Under the pieces are notes generated by a model. The model saw only the letters and a list, made by a program, of their open reading frames with translations. It was not told the DNA's origin and made no database searches. This document shows positions 1-8,040 of a stretch of 64,000 bases of DNA, in pieces. The position numbers and the translations under genes are program-made. Location: assembly GCF_022919835.1 (NCBI RefSeq), contig NZ_CP095074.1, positions 2,814,001 to 2,878,000 of the forward strand, given 5' to 3'. The DNA comes from Halobacillus shinanisalinarum. Its GTDB lineage: Bacteria > Bacillota > Bacilli > Bacillales > Halobacillaceae. How positions within the stretch are numbered: position 1 is the stretch's first letter; every line of letters begins with the position of its first letter.

Positions 1-147
1 TTTCATTTACATCTTATCCACAAATATACTGGGATGAAATCGATCGAAACGTTTGCCTGCTTTAATGTGAAAAAGGCGCCTGATTTGGAACATTATAAAA
101 ATGAATTGGATGCCCATATCAATCGTTTTATTCCGGAGATAACTTAG
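1..147 (+). CDS. C-terminal end of an unrecognised protein (cut by window start)
   Basis: An open frame runs from the first base to a TAG stop at 145-147 and gives 48 residues, with charged stretches such as FNVKKAPDLEHYKNELDAHI. I do not recognise the family. It is read as the tail of a gene starting left of the window because the frame is open from base 1 and no ribosome binding site is seen in it. A short stem (AGGGG...CCCCT) lies downstream around 220-238. Confidence 0.4.
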   Translation, partial: FHLHLIHKYTGMKSIETFACFNVKKAPDLEHYKNELDAHINRFIPEIT

Positions 148-292
148 AAATATACGTATCTCCCCTTTGAATGATGCTGTCTATTCATGAAATAAAAGCG
201 GATAGGTTAGTAAAATAAGGGGCCATGTTTTATCCCCTAACAACTGTACAGAATAAGGTTGTGCTTTGAATAATCACTAAGTGGGGAAAAAC

Positions 293-847
293 ATGCAGTT
301 AGCTTCACATGAACTACATGATTTAACAGAATTGACAATGGGCTGCTACAACACAATTGGCTGTATGGCAGGATTTATCCAACAGGCACAGGATCCTGAG
401 CTTAAGGATATGCTTACAAGTCAATTTCCGTTACATGTAGCTGATTACAACTTAAAGGTTGAATTTTTACAAAGTCAAACAACTCCTGACATTAATAAAT
501 TCCAGCCAGATCAACCAGTTAGAAAGCTTTCTGACTTTACAACTGGAACCGTACCTTTTCAGCCTGGTCAACCACGAACAGAAGTACAAACGCATAACGA
601 TAGAGAGATTGCTACAGCTTATTTGTTAAATCAAAAGGGCTCAGCTGAAAACTATGCGGCTTCAGCCGTTGAGTGTGCAAATCCCGACTTGCGCCACTTC
701 TTTGAAAAGGCTTTTTTGAATAGTAACCGCCATGCTTATGAAACGTGGCAGTATATGGTACAAAAAGGATACTATCTTTTAATGCCCGCACCACAGGAAA
801 GTGTTCAGGATATGGCAGGCTTTTTCATCCCAGTTCCCATGCAGTAA
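293..847 (+). CDS. CotF-like spore coat protein
   Basis: Predicted 184-residue member of the coat F (ferritin-like, all-helical) family that is deposited in or under the spore coat of Bacillaceae. The N-terminal helix with HELHDLTELTMGCYNTIG and the C-terminal stretch HAYETWQYMVQKGYY followed by a Pro-rich tail are typical of CotF/YhcQ-type proteins. The ATG at 293 is preferred over the GTG at 281 because the AAGTGGGG ribosome binding site overlaps the earlier codon and sits correctly for 293. A rho-independent terminator follows directly, so it is probably monocistronic. A sporulation-phase promoter is expected from the family but was not identified. Function in this organism is inferred from family only. 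Confidence 0.75.
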   Translation: MQLASHELHDLTELTMGCYNTIGCMAGFIQQAQDPELKDMLTSQFPLHVADYNLKVEFLQSQTTPDINKFQPDQPVRKLSDFTTGTVPFQPGQPRTEVQTHNDREIATAYLLNQKGSAENYAASAVECANPDLRHFFEKAFLNSNRHAYETWQYMVQKGYYLLMPAPQESVQDMAGFFIPVPMQ

Positions 848-858
848 GACAAGTAGTT

Positions 859-892
859 AGACCGCCTTCTATAAACGATGCGGTCTTTTTGA
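859..892 (+). terminator. Rho-independent terminator of the CotF-like gene
   Basis: AGACCGC and GCGGTCT form a 7-bp stem around a 14-nt loop and are followed by a T run, 12 nt after the stop codon. Confidence 0.75.
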
Positions 893-963
893 TTTTGACA
901 GAAATTGAGGTGGATAGCGGTATTCTTTTTATCCAAAAATAAAAGGAGTATTTTGATTTTTAA

Positions 964-1757
964 ATGAAAGAACTTTAATACAATGCCAAACCTTCTCAGC
1001 CCGATCCAGTGTATGCAAAAAAACTGCAAGAAATACTAGGCGGGCAGTATGGTGAAATGACTGTTATGATGCAATACCTTTTTCAAGGCTGGAACTGCAG
1101 GGCAGAAAGTAAATATAAAGACATGATTTTAGATATTGGTACAGAAGAGATCGCTCACGTCGAAATGATTGCCACAATGATTGCTCAATTACTCGACGGG
1201 GCCCCAGCTCATGATCAGGAACAAGGAGCAAAAGACCCTGCAGTGGAAGCGGTCCTTGGAGGAATGAATCCACAGCATGCCATCGTCAATGGACTTGGAG
1301 CCCAGCCAAACGATGCGGCGGGGTATCCGTGGAATGCTCGTTATACGATTGCAAGTGGCAACATGCTGGCAGATTTCAGAGCTAACTTGAATGCAGAATC
1401 ACAAGGACGTCTTCAAGTTGTTCGTCTATATGAAATGACGACAGACCCTGGTGTCAGGGATATGCTTTCCTTCTTAATTGCCAGGGATAAGATGCACCAG
1501 AACCAGTGGATGGCTGCGATTGAGGAGTTAGAACAGACACAAGGAGCGGTCGTGCCGAGTACCTTCAGTCCTGAACATGAGATACAAGATGTCGCTTACT
1601 CGTTTATGAATTTTTCTGAAGGTGAAGAAAGCAGCCTATATTCATGGTACGCCGCCATTAGATATGAGGATCATGCAGAATGGTGGAGGAATTCAGCCTA
1701 ATCAGCAGTAAAAGAAACACGGATAATGGTAATTCTACATCTGATAATAAAACATGA
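964..1757 (+). pseudogene. Manganese catalase (CotJC/YdbD type), disrupted at both ends
   Basis: Manganese catalases are ferritin-like di-Mn enzymes that convert H2O2 to water and oxygen; the CotJC/YdbD branch is linked to spore coats. The long open part (1009-1701) keeps all metal-binding motifs: GEM, EEIAHVEM, NAESQGR and DKMHQNQW. The beginning is damaged. In the frame of the protein, 964-1008 reads MKEL-stop-YNAKPSQPDP, which matches the family start (…KELQYNAKP…) with the Gln codon changed to TAA at 976-978, and the codons before it appear to have lost bases. A good AAAAGGAG site at 941-948 lies upstream of the damaged start. At the end, the frame in use runs to AEWWRNSA, but one added base near 1680 would continue as VEEFSLISSKRNTDNG and on to a TGA at 1755-1757. 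The GTG at 1009 could start a shortened protein, but no ribosome binding site is seen for it. Confidence 0.75.
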
Positions 1758-1787
1758 CTCTCTAGTTAAAAATGGGCTCTTCCTGAA

Positions 1788-2143
1788 GGTGTTCAAAAAG
1801 TCACCATAAATTGAAACTTCCATCAGTGGGGTTTTCGCTGTTGGTTCGTCGAGACCTACACGACGTGGCGACCCTAGTATGTGTTCCTTGAAATAGGACA
1901 CTTACGGACAGTTTCCCCACCGCTTAGCTTCTTTTCACGACGATATCTTGGGGGTTTTACTGACCGTTCATGCGGATAAAAGGCGCATTTCTTCGTTGCT
2001 CGGTTTTTTCCGATCCTCACGTAGGAAAGGCATACACTGTAGTCCTCAAAACGTTCGCGCCTCGAATTCTTGCGACGCGCAAGAGAACGTGCTCGTGTCG
2101 ACTTTGTCGACGTTCTCATTCGTCAACTTTTTGAACACACACT
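1788..2143. mobile_element. MITE-like repeat, copy 1, with an internal insertion
   Basis: The ends are inverted: TGTTCAAAAAGTCACC from 1790 and GTCAACTTTTTGAACA ending near 2137. The right-hand half (TTTCTTCGTTGCTCGG … CCTCACGTA … CTCAAAACGTTCGCGCCTCG … ATTCGTCAACTTTTTGAACACAC) is shared with copies at 22.67-22.88 kb and 62.28-62.43 kb. Compared with those copies it carries about 170 extra bases, roughly 1808-1974, next to the left end. It codes for no transposase. Short open frames inside it are products of the repeat, not genes. Confidence 0.65.
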
Positions 2144-2177
2144 GAAATGGGAAAACCTTTATTAAGGAGATAGAAAC

Positions 2178-2315
2178 GTGTTCTCAAATAAAAAAGAATT
2201 ACAGGATCATGTCAGGATTTCACAAGAACAAGAATCGATGAATACAGATAAGCTTCAAGAAATTAAGGACGGCCAATATGTCGAATTGTCTGCGATAGCA
2301 CAGTACTTTTTTTAG
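2178..2315 (+). pseudogene. Relic of a second manganese catalase N-terminus
   Basis: A GTG preceded by AAGGAGA at 2164-2170 opens a 45-codon frame that ends at TAG 2313-2315. The peptide contains NKKELQDHV, DKLQEIKDGQYVELSAIAQYFF, which aligns position by position with the manganese catalase start (KELQYNAKP … KLQEILGGQYGEMTVMMQYLF) seen at 979-1083. The first metal-ligand Glu (GEM) appears as VEL and everything after QYFF is missing. It is therefore a truncated relic. It lies right after the MITE-like element, which may mark the breakpoint. Confidence 0.6.
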
Positions 2316-2414
2316 TGAAGCATGTTTTTATATCCTGCATATTTCTTCTCACTGAGGTGATAATAAAAATGGTGTTTAAGCACCAACTAACTTCGATTTG
2401 AGAGGAAAATGACT

Positions 2415-2588
2415 ATGAACATGCGTGAAGGTTTAATTCCAACTGCTTTAGGTTCAGCTGTCACAGCTACTGGTTATGCCATGAAGCAGAAGCGGGGTTC
2501 AAATAAAATGGTCGCAAACACAGTATTTGGTTTCGGCCTGGCACACGTAGTATTAGGAAGCATTGACCTTGTTCAACACCGTCGTTAG
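2415..2588 (+). CDS. Small hydrophobic protein, 57 aa, unknown function
   Basis: Begins MNMREGLIPTALGSAVTATG and ends in DLVQHRR. It has two hydrophobic, Gly/Ala-rich stretches (residues about 5-20 and 35-52) separated by a basic turn with KQKRGSNK, so a two-helix membrane hairpin is likely. The ribosome binding site AGAGGA lies 8 nt before the ATG, and a clear terminator follows two bases after the stop, so it is a complete transcription unit. I recognise no functional family; similar small proteins are common in this family of bacteria, but that is recollection and not shown here. Confidence 0.65.
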   Translation: MNMREGLIPTALGSAVTATGYAMKQKRGSNKMVANTVFGFGLAHVVLGSIDLVQHRR

Positions 2589-2589
2589 G

Positions 2590-2624
2590 AAAAAGGGTGA
2601 GCCTATTAATGCTCACCCTTTTTC
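2590..2624 (+). terminator. Terminator of the 57-aa membrane protein gene
   Basis: AAAAGGGTGAGC and GCTCACCCTTTTT form a 12-bp stem with a T tract just after the stop codon. Confidence 0.8.
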
Positions 2625-2699
2625 TTCGTTTAAAGCGGGAATATCAACACCTTAAACGGAAGTGGATGATAATCATACATAAGGGGTGGGGTGATAGAA

Positions 2700-2900
2700 T
2701 TGAATAAGCCGAATTTGAAGATGCAAAGGAGTTAGTGCATCTTATACAATAGGTTGAAACAGAATCATCATTCATACTGATTCAAACAGGGAAAAGAAGT
2801 ACCTTCATTAAAACAGCAGCGTGAGAGGAGAGAGACTATGAAGGCGGAAGGAAGCTCTACATTGATCGTTGCTGAAGAGGGGATCGGCTTGTACTATTAG
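2700..2900 (+). pseudogene. GNAT acetyltransferase relic
   Basis: Pieces in different frames resemble a GNAT N-terminus: EDAKELVHLIQ, then a TAG stop, then VETESSFILIQTGKRS, a frame change, then KQQRERRETMKAEGSSTL and IVAEEG. This matches the usual order of a GNAT start (…AEELVHLIKQVxxESxFM…GER…Q…I…STIFVAEE…). At least one stop and two frameshifts are needed to join it, and the acetyl-CoA-binding half is missing. It is a decayed fragment with no expected product. Confidence 0.5.
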
Positions 2901-3040
2901 ATAGTGATAAGAATCACTTGTTATAGGTATTCCATTTCCGCAATATTGGTGTACACTTTCATGCCTGCATCCTTAACGTTTAGCTTAAAGTTCTTGGTTC
3001 TTAGTGTCATACGCACGACTTATAGTAGTTAGGCTGATTT

Positions 3041-3085
3041 AAAGTTGGAACGGAGTGGAGCGCACGGGCTAAGAGTTCCAACTTT
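3041..3085. repeat. Long-loop inverted repeat
   Basis: AAAGTTGGAAC at 3041-3051 and GTTCCAACTTT at 3075-3085 are perfect 11-base inverted repeats around a 23-base GC-rich loop. There is no gene over it and only a pyrimidine-rich stretch after it. Role unknown. Confidence 0.45.
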
Positions 3086-3107
3086 CTCTCTCACCCTGAA
3101 GCAAAAA

Positions 3108-3146
3108 TATAACAGCCCGTCACCTTTAAGGTGACGGGCTGTTATA
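3108..3146 (-). terminator. Terminator of the PfpI-family gene
   Basis: TATAACAGCCCGTCACC pairs with GGTGACGGGCTGTTATA around a short loop, a 17-bp stem placed right after the stop of the minus-strand gene ending at 3154. Confidence 0.8.
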
Positions 3147-3153
3147 ACTGAAA

Positions 3154-3678
3154 CTATGATTCAGCTAATAAATCTGCAAAAGCCTTTGCATAAGGCGGGA
3201 GGTCGGGTGGACGGCGGGCGGAGACAATATGCTCATCCTGTACAACGGCCTCATCGTGCCATGTGGCTCCGGCATTAATCATATCATCTTTAATCCCAGG
3301 CGTACTCGTTACTTGACGACCCTCTAAGATTCCTGCGGAGATCAGAACCCAGCCAGCATGGCAAATTTCACCGATCGGTTTTTTGTTGACGTCCATATGA
3401 CGGACCATATTGATTACGCTGTCGTAACGGCGCAATTTATCAGGTGACCAGCCCCCTGGTATGAGAATTCCATCATAGTCTGCTGGATCAATATCATCAA
3501 AAGCATACTGAGAGGTGGCTGGAACCCCGTATTTACCTGGATACTCTTCGTTCGCTTTTTCTCCAATGAGGTGTACGGTGGCACCTTCTTCCTGCAATCG
3601 CAGCAATGGGTACCATAGTTCTAAATCTTCGAAGTCTTTACTTACGAGTTGAATAATTTTCTTTCCTTGTAAGCGCAT
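3154..3678 (-). CDS. DJ-1/PfpI family protein (class I glutamine amidotransferase-like)
   Basis: A 174-residue cytosolic protein of the PfpI/DJ-1 fold, whose members act as stress-linked glyoxalases, deglycases or proteases. The nucleophile elbow is GEICHAGW with its Cys; an upstream GGWSPDKLRR loop and an early acidic segment (KDFEDLELWYP) are typical of the Bacillus general-stress-protein-18 branch. The start is set at the ATG at 3678 (MRLQGKKIIQL), which has GAGGAGG 8 nt upstream, instead of the longer open frame. It is transcribed after the DoxX-like gene and ends at a strong hairpin. The precise substrate cannot be told from sequence. Confidence 0.8.
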   Translation of the reverse strand: MRLQGKKIIQLVSKDFEDLELWYPLLRLQEEGATVHLIGEKANEEYPGKYGVPATSQYAFDDIDPADYDGILIPGGWSPDKLRRYDSVINMVRHMDVNKKPIGEICHAGWVLISAGILEGRQVTSTPGIKDDMINAGATWHDEAVVQDEHIVSARRPPDLPPYAKAFADLLAES

Positions 3679-3739
3679 GCGGCTCGCCTCCTCATGACTG
3701 TGATAATCTAAGTGTACCAAACAGAATCGATGACTTCGA

Positions 3740-4111
3740 CTATTTCGACACGGCTAATACCCACCATATAAGCAGTGGTTGTAGTAAGGGGCGAATCCAA
3801 AGAGCTATCATGCTTGTACTTTCCTCCCAGGGTGCGGGAATTCCGTTAATAGCTGCATAAATATTGGCTGGGAGCACCGCGACCAGAAAAATTGCCGTTG
3901 CTATTCCAGCTGCACGTCTGGATTGTGGGAAAATAAGGAGCAGTGCGAGCAGCCATTCTGTATTGCCAGACATATAGACAATTTCTAGTTTAAGAGGTAT
4001 AAAGTCGGGAATCATTTGTGCATACCCTTTGTCATAGATGAAATGGGTGATTCCTGCTATGAAAAGTCCCGCCGCAAATAGATAAAGTCCGATTTGCCTC
4101 ACGATTGTCAT
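3740..4111 (-). CDS. DoxX-like integral membrane protein
   Basis: 123 residues with four predicted membrane helices (about 5-25, 45-65, 70-90 and 100-120). The arrangement AAGLFIAGITHF at the start and a Leu-rich second helix flanked by EW and RR resembles DoxX-like membrane proteins. It lies 61 nt upstream of the PfpI gene on the same strand, and the two probably share a transcript that ends at 3108-3146. Function is unknown; some DoxX relatives act in redox or thiol stress, which would fit the neighbour, but this is inference. Confidence 0.65.
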   Translation of the reverse strand: MTIVRQIGLYLFAAGLFIAGITHFIYDKGYAQMIPDFIPLKLEIVYMSGNTEWLLALLLIFPQSRRAAGIATAIFLVAVLPANIYAAINGIPAPWEESTSMIALWIRPLLQPLLIWWVLAVSK

Positions 4112-4294
4112 TCCTATTCTTCCTTTCTAACAGAGGGAAACGTAAAGCTTTCCTTCCTGAGCGTATAGTTTAATGATGAATTTTGAAAAATAAGACGAAG
4201 AGTTGATGTTATATATTTATAAATAGGTATAATAAGGTTTAAGTTTAGCATAATTTTACTCGAGTTTGAATCTAGCAAAAGGAGTCGATCTAGA

Positions 4295-5197
4295 ATGAAG
4301 AAAAATATAGGGTTATTGTTGCTTGTTTTTCTTATAATGGTCAGTTTTGCTCTCCCTAACGGAGTATCTGCTTCTACAGGTGGAGAAGGAATTAATGAAA
4401 AGTTAGGCCTGCCAATAGTTGTTTATGGAGAGGCTTTGACAGATGCCCAAAAAGCCAAGGTTACTAAGCTGTTAGAGGTGAATCAACATGACCAGGTGGA
4501 CGAGTTTACGGTCACAGGGCAGGACATTGCCAATTATATCGGGGGGAACCCGAACTCAAATATGTATTCTTCTGTAAAAATTATTCATCAAGATAATGGG
4601 GCAGGACTAAACATTGAGATCGTAACCCCAGACAACATTACAGAGGTAACGAAAGAAATGTACACCAATGCACTATTAACGGCTGGTGTCGAAAATGCAG
4701 ATGTACTTGTAGCTTCTTCAGTGAAAGTTAGCGGACATTCTGCACTGACAGGTATTTATAAAGCCTATGATGCTAAAGGGGTTGCCCTTGATAAGGAACG
4801 GATGGAGGTCGCGAGCGAAGAGCTTGATGTAGCCACTTCGATTGGTAATCAAGAGGGGGTTGATCAAGCCCAAGTCAGTGAATTACTGACAGAGATAAAA
4901 AAAGCAATTGCTGAACAAAATCCAGCAACAAAAGAAGAGATAGAGCAAATTGTTCAGGAACAGCTGCAAAATTTGAATATTGAGTTAAGTCCTGAAGATC
5001 GTCAACGTTTGATTGACCTTTTTGACCAAATGCGTAGTTTAAATATTGACTTTGATCAAGTGAAAAGCCAGCTTGACGAACTGGCCGGAGGAATCGAAAA
5101 TTTAGTCAATGATGAAGGCTTCTGGAATAGCCTTACATCAGCTGTACGAGGCTTTTTTCAATCAATAGCCGATTTTTTCCGTTCAGTCATTAGTTAA
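4295..5197 (+). CDS. DUF1002 family secreted protein (YpuA-like)
   Basis: 300 residues. The N-terminal signal peptide (KKN, hydrophobic core to about residue 24, VSAST cleavage site) predicts export. The central part, VVYGEALTDAQKAKVTKLL and GNPNSNMYSSVKI, is typical of the DUF1002 family. The C-terminal 100 residues form amphipathic helices rich in Glu/Gln, including a likely coiled coil at about 205-265. AAAGGAG lies 14 nt before the ATG. It is followed, 56 nt later, by the SGNH protein on the same strand. The function of DUF1002 proteins is not known. Confidence 0.75.
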   Translation: MKKNIGLLLLVFLIMVSFALPNGVSASTGGEGINEKLGLPIVVYGEALTDAQKAKVTKLLEVNQHDQVDEFTVTGQDIANYIGGNPNSNMYSSVKIIHQDNGAGLNIEIVTPDNITEVTKEMYTNALLTAGVENADVLVASSVKVSGHSALTGIYKAYDAKGVALDKERMEVASEELDVATSIGNQEGVDQAQVSELLTEIKKAIAEQNPATKEEIEQIVQEQLQNLNIELSPEDRQRLIDLFDQMRSLNIDFDQVKSQLDELAGGIENLVNDEGFWNSLTSAVRGFFQSIADFFRSVIS

Positions 5198-5253
5198 TTA
5201 GTCTAACGTCAGCGGCTTTCATGATGTGTATAAGACTAGGAAAGGTGGTTGTC

Positions 5254-5814
5254 ATGAGAAAGCTGGTCTGTTTTGGTGATAACATAACCGCACAAAATGC
5301 AGGACATATGACACCCAGATTAACTTCCCTACTTCAGCAGCATTTATCGGAATGGTTTGTACTCAATGAAGGTGTATCAGGTAACACCACACGTGATGCA
5401 CTTGCAAGAATAGAAAGTGATGTATTGGGCCAGGAGCCTGATCTTGTAACAGTATTGTTCGGTACAAATGATGTGGAAGAACACAACAAGGTTACGATTG
5501 AAGAGTACGAGGAGAACATACGTAAAATTGTGTCATTTATTGGTCCCGATAAGACCATTCTTCTTACCCCGCCGCCGATTGATGAAGTACTACAAACGGT
5601 GAGAAAGAATGAAGTGATAGGAAGATATGCTCGCGCAGTGGAGCTTGTCGCCTGTCAGAAGGGAGCCTATGTCATTCCTTTGTTTGATTTGATGATTCAT
5701 GAATCAAATTACCGAGAGATGTTAAAAAAGGATGACGGTCTTCACTTCAGCGAACTAGGCTACACCTTTTTATCCAAACAAATTTTAAAAACCATACAAG
5801 AAAAAATCCACTAA
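5254..5814 (+). CDS. SGNH/GDSL-family hydrolase with catalytic Ser replaced by Asn
   Basis: 186-residue protein with the SGNH block order of bacterial lipase/esterase-like enzymes. Block I reads CFGDNIT at residues 6-12, where the family has GDS; block II is EGVSGNTTRDAL; block III is LFGTNDVEE; block V is DDGLHFSELGY with the Asp-x-x-His pair. Thus the Gly, Asn and His parts are present but the nucleophile is Asn10 (codon AAC at 5281-5283). A single G-to-A change from AGC would explain this. The ATG at 5254 is chosen for its AAAGGTGG site. The protein is probably catalytically inactive or reduced; a binding role or a recent loss are both possible. Confidence 0.75.
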   Translation: MRKLVCFGDNITAQNAGHMTPRLTSLLQQHLSEWFVLNEGVSGNTTRDALARIESDVLGQEPDLVTVLFGTNDVEEHNKVTIEEYEENIRKIVSFIGPDKTILLTPPPIDEVLQTVRKNEVIGRYARAVELVACQKGAYVIPLFDLMIHESNYREMLKKDDGLHFSELGYTFLSKQILKTIQEKIH

Positions 5815-5816
5815 TT

Positions 5817-5857
5817 TCCACCTCAGGTCATCCATTATTTGGATGACCTGAGGTGGA
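5817..5857. repeat. CCACCTCAGGTCATCCA palindrome, copy A
   Basis: Two 18-base arms, TCCACCTCAGGTCATCCA and its complement, flank a 5-base loop. This copy overlaps the last codons and stop of the minus-strand XRE-TPR gene. It lies between convergent genes, so it could also work as a transcription terminator. Confidence 0.85.
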
Positions 5858-7108
5858 TTTTATTTGGGCGCGGTAACAGTCTGCGGCGCGTTTGTATCTG
5901 CCTATGTGGTAGAAGTGGTGGCCGAGCTTTTGATAAAGTGTTTCTAAAGGTTCTTTATCTGCATCATGTTCAAAATAGTCAATACATTCTGCTAGGCTTT
6001 GTTCATAGCTTTTCATGTCCCCAATTTGTTTGTAGTAATCAAGGAAGGCTTCGAGAAGGTAGTAATGATCAGAAGTTTGACTAATCCCTCTGCTTGCTGT
6101 GTTATAGATGCTTAAAGCCTGTTTCAAAAGGCCTCTCTCTACATAGGCTTTACATAATGAGTGGAAGGTTATTTGTTTATTTGCTGAGACTCCTTGCAAG
6201 TTCTTAAGTTTAAGAGCACGTTCAAGGTAAACGCAAGCCTGTTCACTTTGACCTGAACTTCGCATCACTACACCTTTATTATGAAGTATTTGCCCAAGTA
6301 AATAACGATTTTCATCTTTTTCAGCCTGAGCCTGGGCTTCATTTAAATAGTCCATGGCAGGCTCATACTTTTTCTGATTTAAATAAACGATACCGAGCAA
6401 ATTAAGGATCATACTTACATCTTCTGTTTGATTTAGGCTTTCATAATATGTGCGGACTTCTTTGCAGTAATCGATTGCCATTTGATAATCTTCAAGAGCA
6501 TTAGACAACACTGCTCGATTATAGGTTAATGCTGCTTTCACTGGGAGAGGACTTTTCAATAAAGAGAAATTCTTGTAGTGATGTAGGCTATTCTGGAAAT
6601 CAGACCGTTGGTAGTATCTAATACCTTGACAATAATGATAGGCATTTTGGATACGAACAGGTAAAGTGTCAAGCTTATCATCATGAAGGTAAGCATCAAT
6701 ATACTCATTGTACAACTCTGTTGCATCCCTCGGCATCTTGGACTTACAGTAATAGGCACACTTTAATAAAAGAAAGTAAATCTCCTGATGCACATTTGAT
6801 AAATATTCATAGTAATTCTCATCAAGAGCTTCGATGAGGGGAGCAGCTTTCTCTAAGTCTGTAATAATAAATAGCTGTAGCTGTGCCAAGAGATGATTCA
6901 CTTCCTCATCCTCATCCTGATAATGGTGAAAAAAATCCTTTGAAAGGTCGAACGCAGCCGCGATAAGGTGCAGTGTGTGTACACCAGGGCGGCGATAGCC
7001 ATTTTCGATTTTACTAAGATGGGCGGTTGAAAGCTTCCCGCCCGCAACTTGCTGTAATGTCATATTATTTCGTTTACGGTAAATGGAAATTCTTCTTCCG
7101 ATGTTCAT
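5828..7108 (-). CDS. XRE-type HTH regulator with C-terminal TPR repeats
   Basis: 426 residues. Residues 1-60 form an XRE/Cro helix-turn-helix (IGRRISIYRKRNNMTLQQVA … LSTAHLSKIENGYRRPG). The rest is helical TPR repeats, for example MILNLLGIVYLNQKKYEPAMDYLNEA and the repeat after it. This architecture is that of RRNPP-like regulators (PlcR/Rgg/AimR group), many of which bind a short peptide in the TPR groove. ATG 7108 is preferred to GTG 7114 because AGAGGA is then 9 nt away. The final residues (KSTSGHPNNG) and the stop codon come from the palindromic repeat at 5817-5857, so the native C-terminus was probably altered. No neighbouring secreted peptide gene was found. Confidence 0.75.
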   Translation of the reverse strand: MNIGRRISIYRKRNNMTLQQVAGGKLSTAHLSKIENGYRRPGVHTLHLIAAAFDLSKDFFHHYQDEDEEVNHLLAQLQLFIITDLEKAAPLIEALDENYYEYLSNVHQEIYFLLLKCAYYCKSKMPRDATELYNEYIDAYLHDDKLDTLPVRIQNAYHYCQGIRYYQRSDFQNSLHHYKNFSLLKSPLPVKAALTYNRAVLSNALEDYQMAIDYCKEVRTYYESLNQTEDVSMILNLLGIVYLNQKKYEPAMDYLNEAQAQAEKDENRYLLGQILHNKGVVMRSSGQSEQACVYLERALKLKNLQGVSANKQITFHSLCKAYVERGLLKQALSIYNTASRGISQTSDHYYLLEAFLDYYKQIGDMKSYEQSLAECIDYFEHDADKEPLETLYQKLGHHFYHIGRYKRAADCYRAQIKSTSGHPNNG

Positions 7109-7359
7109 GTGCACACGTCCTCTTAGAAAAAATTACCTAACTCTATCATACATGTTTCGACAGATTGTGAATAGGTCAAAAGGACGATGAATTTGGAACA
7201 ATTGTAAAAAGTAAAGGAAATTCCATTTTTAAGTGTAATATTTTCAGTCATACTTGCCTTTTTACTCAATTATAATAGTCCAATAACAAGATTTGAAAAT
7301 CATTAAAATGTAGTACGATTAGAGTAAATAGAAAGAACGATTGAGTATAGGGATAAACA

Positions 7360-7923
7360 ATGGAGTGGGCAAAGGTGAGAAACACAAACAAAGAGCTAGC
7401 TCTTGAAGAATTAGTCAAACATGAATATCCATCTTTAGTAAGGACAGCACAGTCGTATGTTAAAGATGCTATGACAGCAGAAGATATGGTTCAAGAAGCA
7501 TTGCTAAAAGCTTATGAAAAATTCGATTCCTTCCAAACAGGGAATAGCTTGCGGGCATGGTTATTTCGGATCATGATCAATAAGTGCAAAGATCACCTTC
7601 GCAGTTACACGCAACGAAAAGTAACCCCGTGGGAGGACCAGTGGATCCATGCTGCACAAGTGGATCCGCATAACCCTTTGGATATCATGATCCAGCAAGA
7701 GGACTATGATGATATTCATCAAGCCATAGACTTGTTGAAGCCAGATTATCATGAAGCGTTACATCTTTATTATTTCAATGATTTATCTGTAAAACAAATG
7801 TCTATGGTGCTACACATGAATGAAAATACGCTTAAGACGAGAATGAAGCGGGCGCGCGATCATTTAGGAGAAGAGCTTGTGCAACATAAGGAAAATGTGC
7901 ATTTTTCTTCAATCGCTACCTGA
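7360..7923 (+). CDS. ECF-type RNA polymerase sigma factor
   Basis: 187 residues with sigma region 2 (VRTAQSYVKDAMTAEDMVQEALLKAYEKFDSF … LRAWLFRIMINKCKD) and region 4 (HEALHLYYFNDLSVKQMSMVLHMNENTLKTRMKRARDHL). No anti-sigma gene is adjacent: a convergent Sco gene follows after a hairpin. The acidic C-terminal tail after the second domain is short. It is flanked upstream by the divergent XRE-TPR gene. The target promoters are not evident in this window. The start at 7360 has only a weak AGGGAT site, so the exact N-terminus is uncertain. Confidence 0.85.
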   Translation: MEWAKVRNTNKELALEELVKHEYPSLVRTAQSYVKDAMTAEDMVQEALLKAYEKFDSFQTGNSLRAWLFRIMINKCKDHLRSYTQRKVTPWEDQWIHAAQVDPHNPLDIMIQQEDYDDIHQAIDLLKPDYHEALHLYYFNDLSVKQMSMVLHMNENTLKTRMKRARDHLGEELVQHKENVHFSSIAT

Positions 7924-8008
7924 TTTATTGGGCTGAATCTAAAGTAAAAGTAATTCATGAAGCAGGTTTGGTAAGAGTACTTCCTAATTTGAAAGCTAGA
8001 TTCAATAA

Positions 8009-8040
8009 GAAAAGCGCTCCAGCAAATGGAGCGCTTTTCT
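8009..8040. terminator. Bidirectional terminator between sigma factor and Sco genes
   Basis: GAAAAGCGCTCC pairs with GGAGCGCTTTTC around a 7-base loop, with A/T tracts on both sides, between two convergent genes. Confidence 0.8.

Noticed and set aside
1948..2145. Protein-coding frame in the MITE-like element
   Set aside because: The same peptide pieces recur in copies 2 and 3 with different ends; it has no ribosome binding site and follows the repeat, so it is a by-product.
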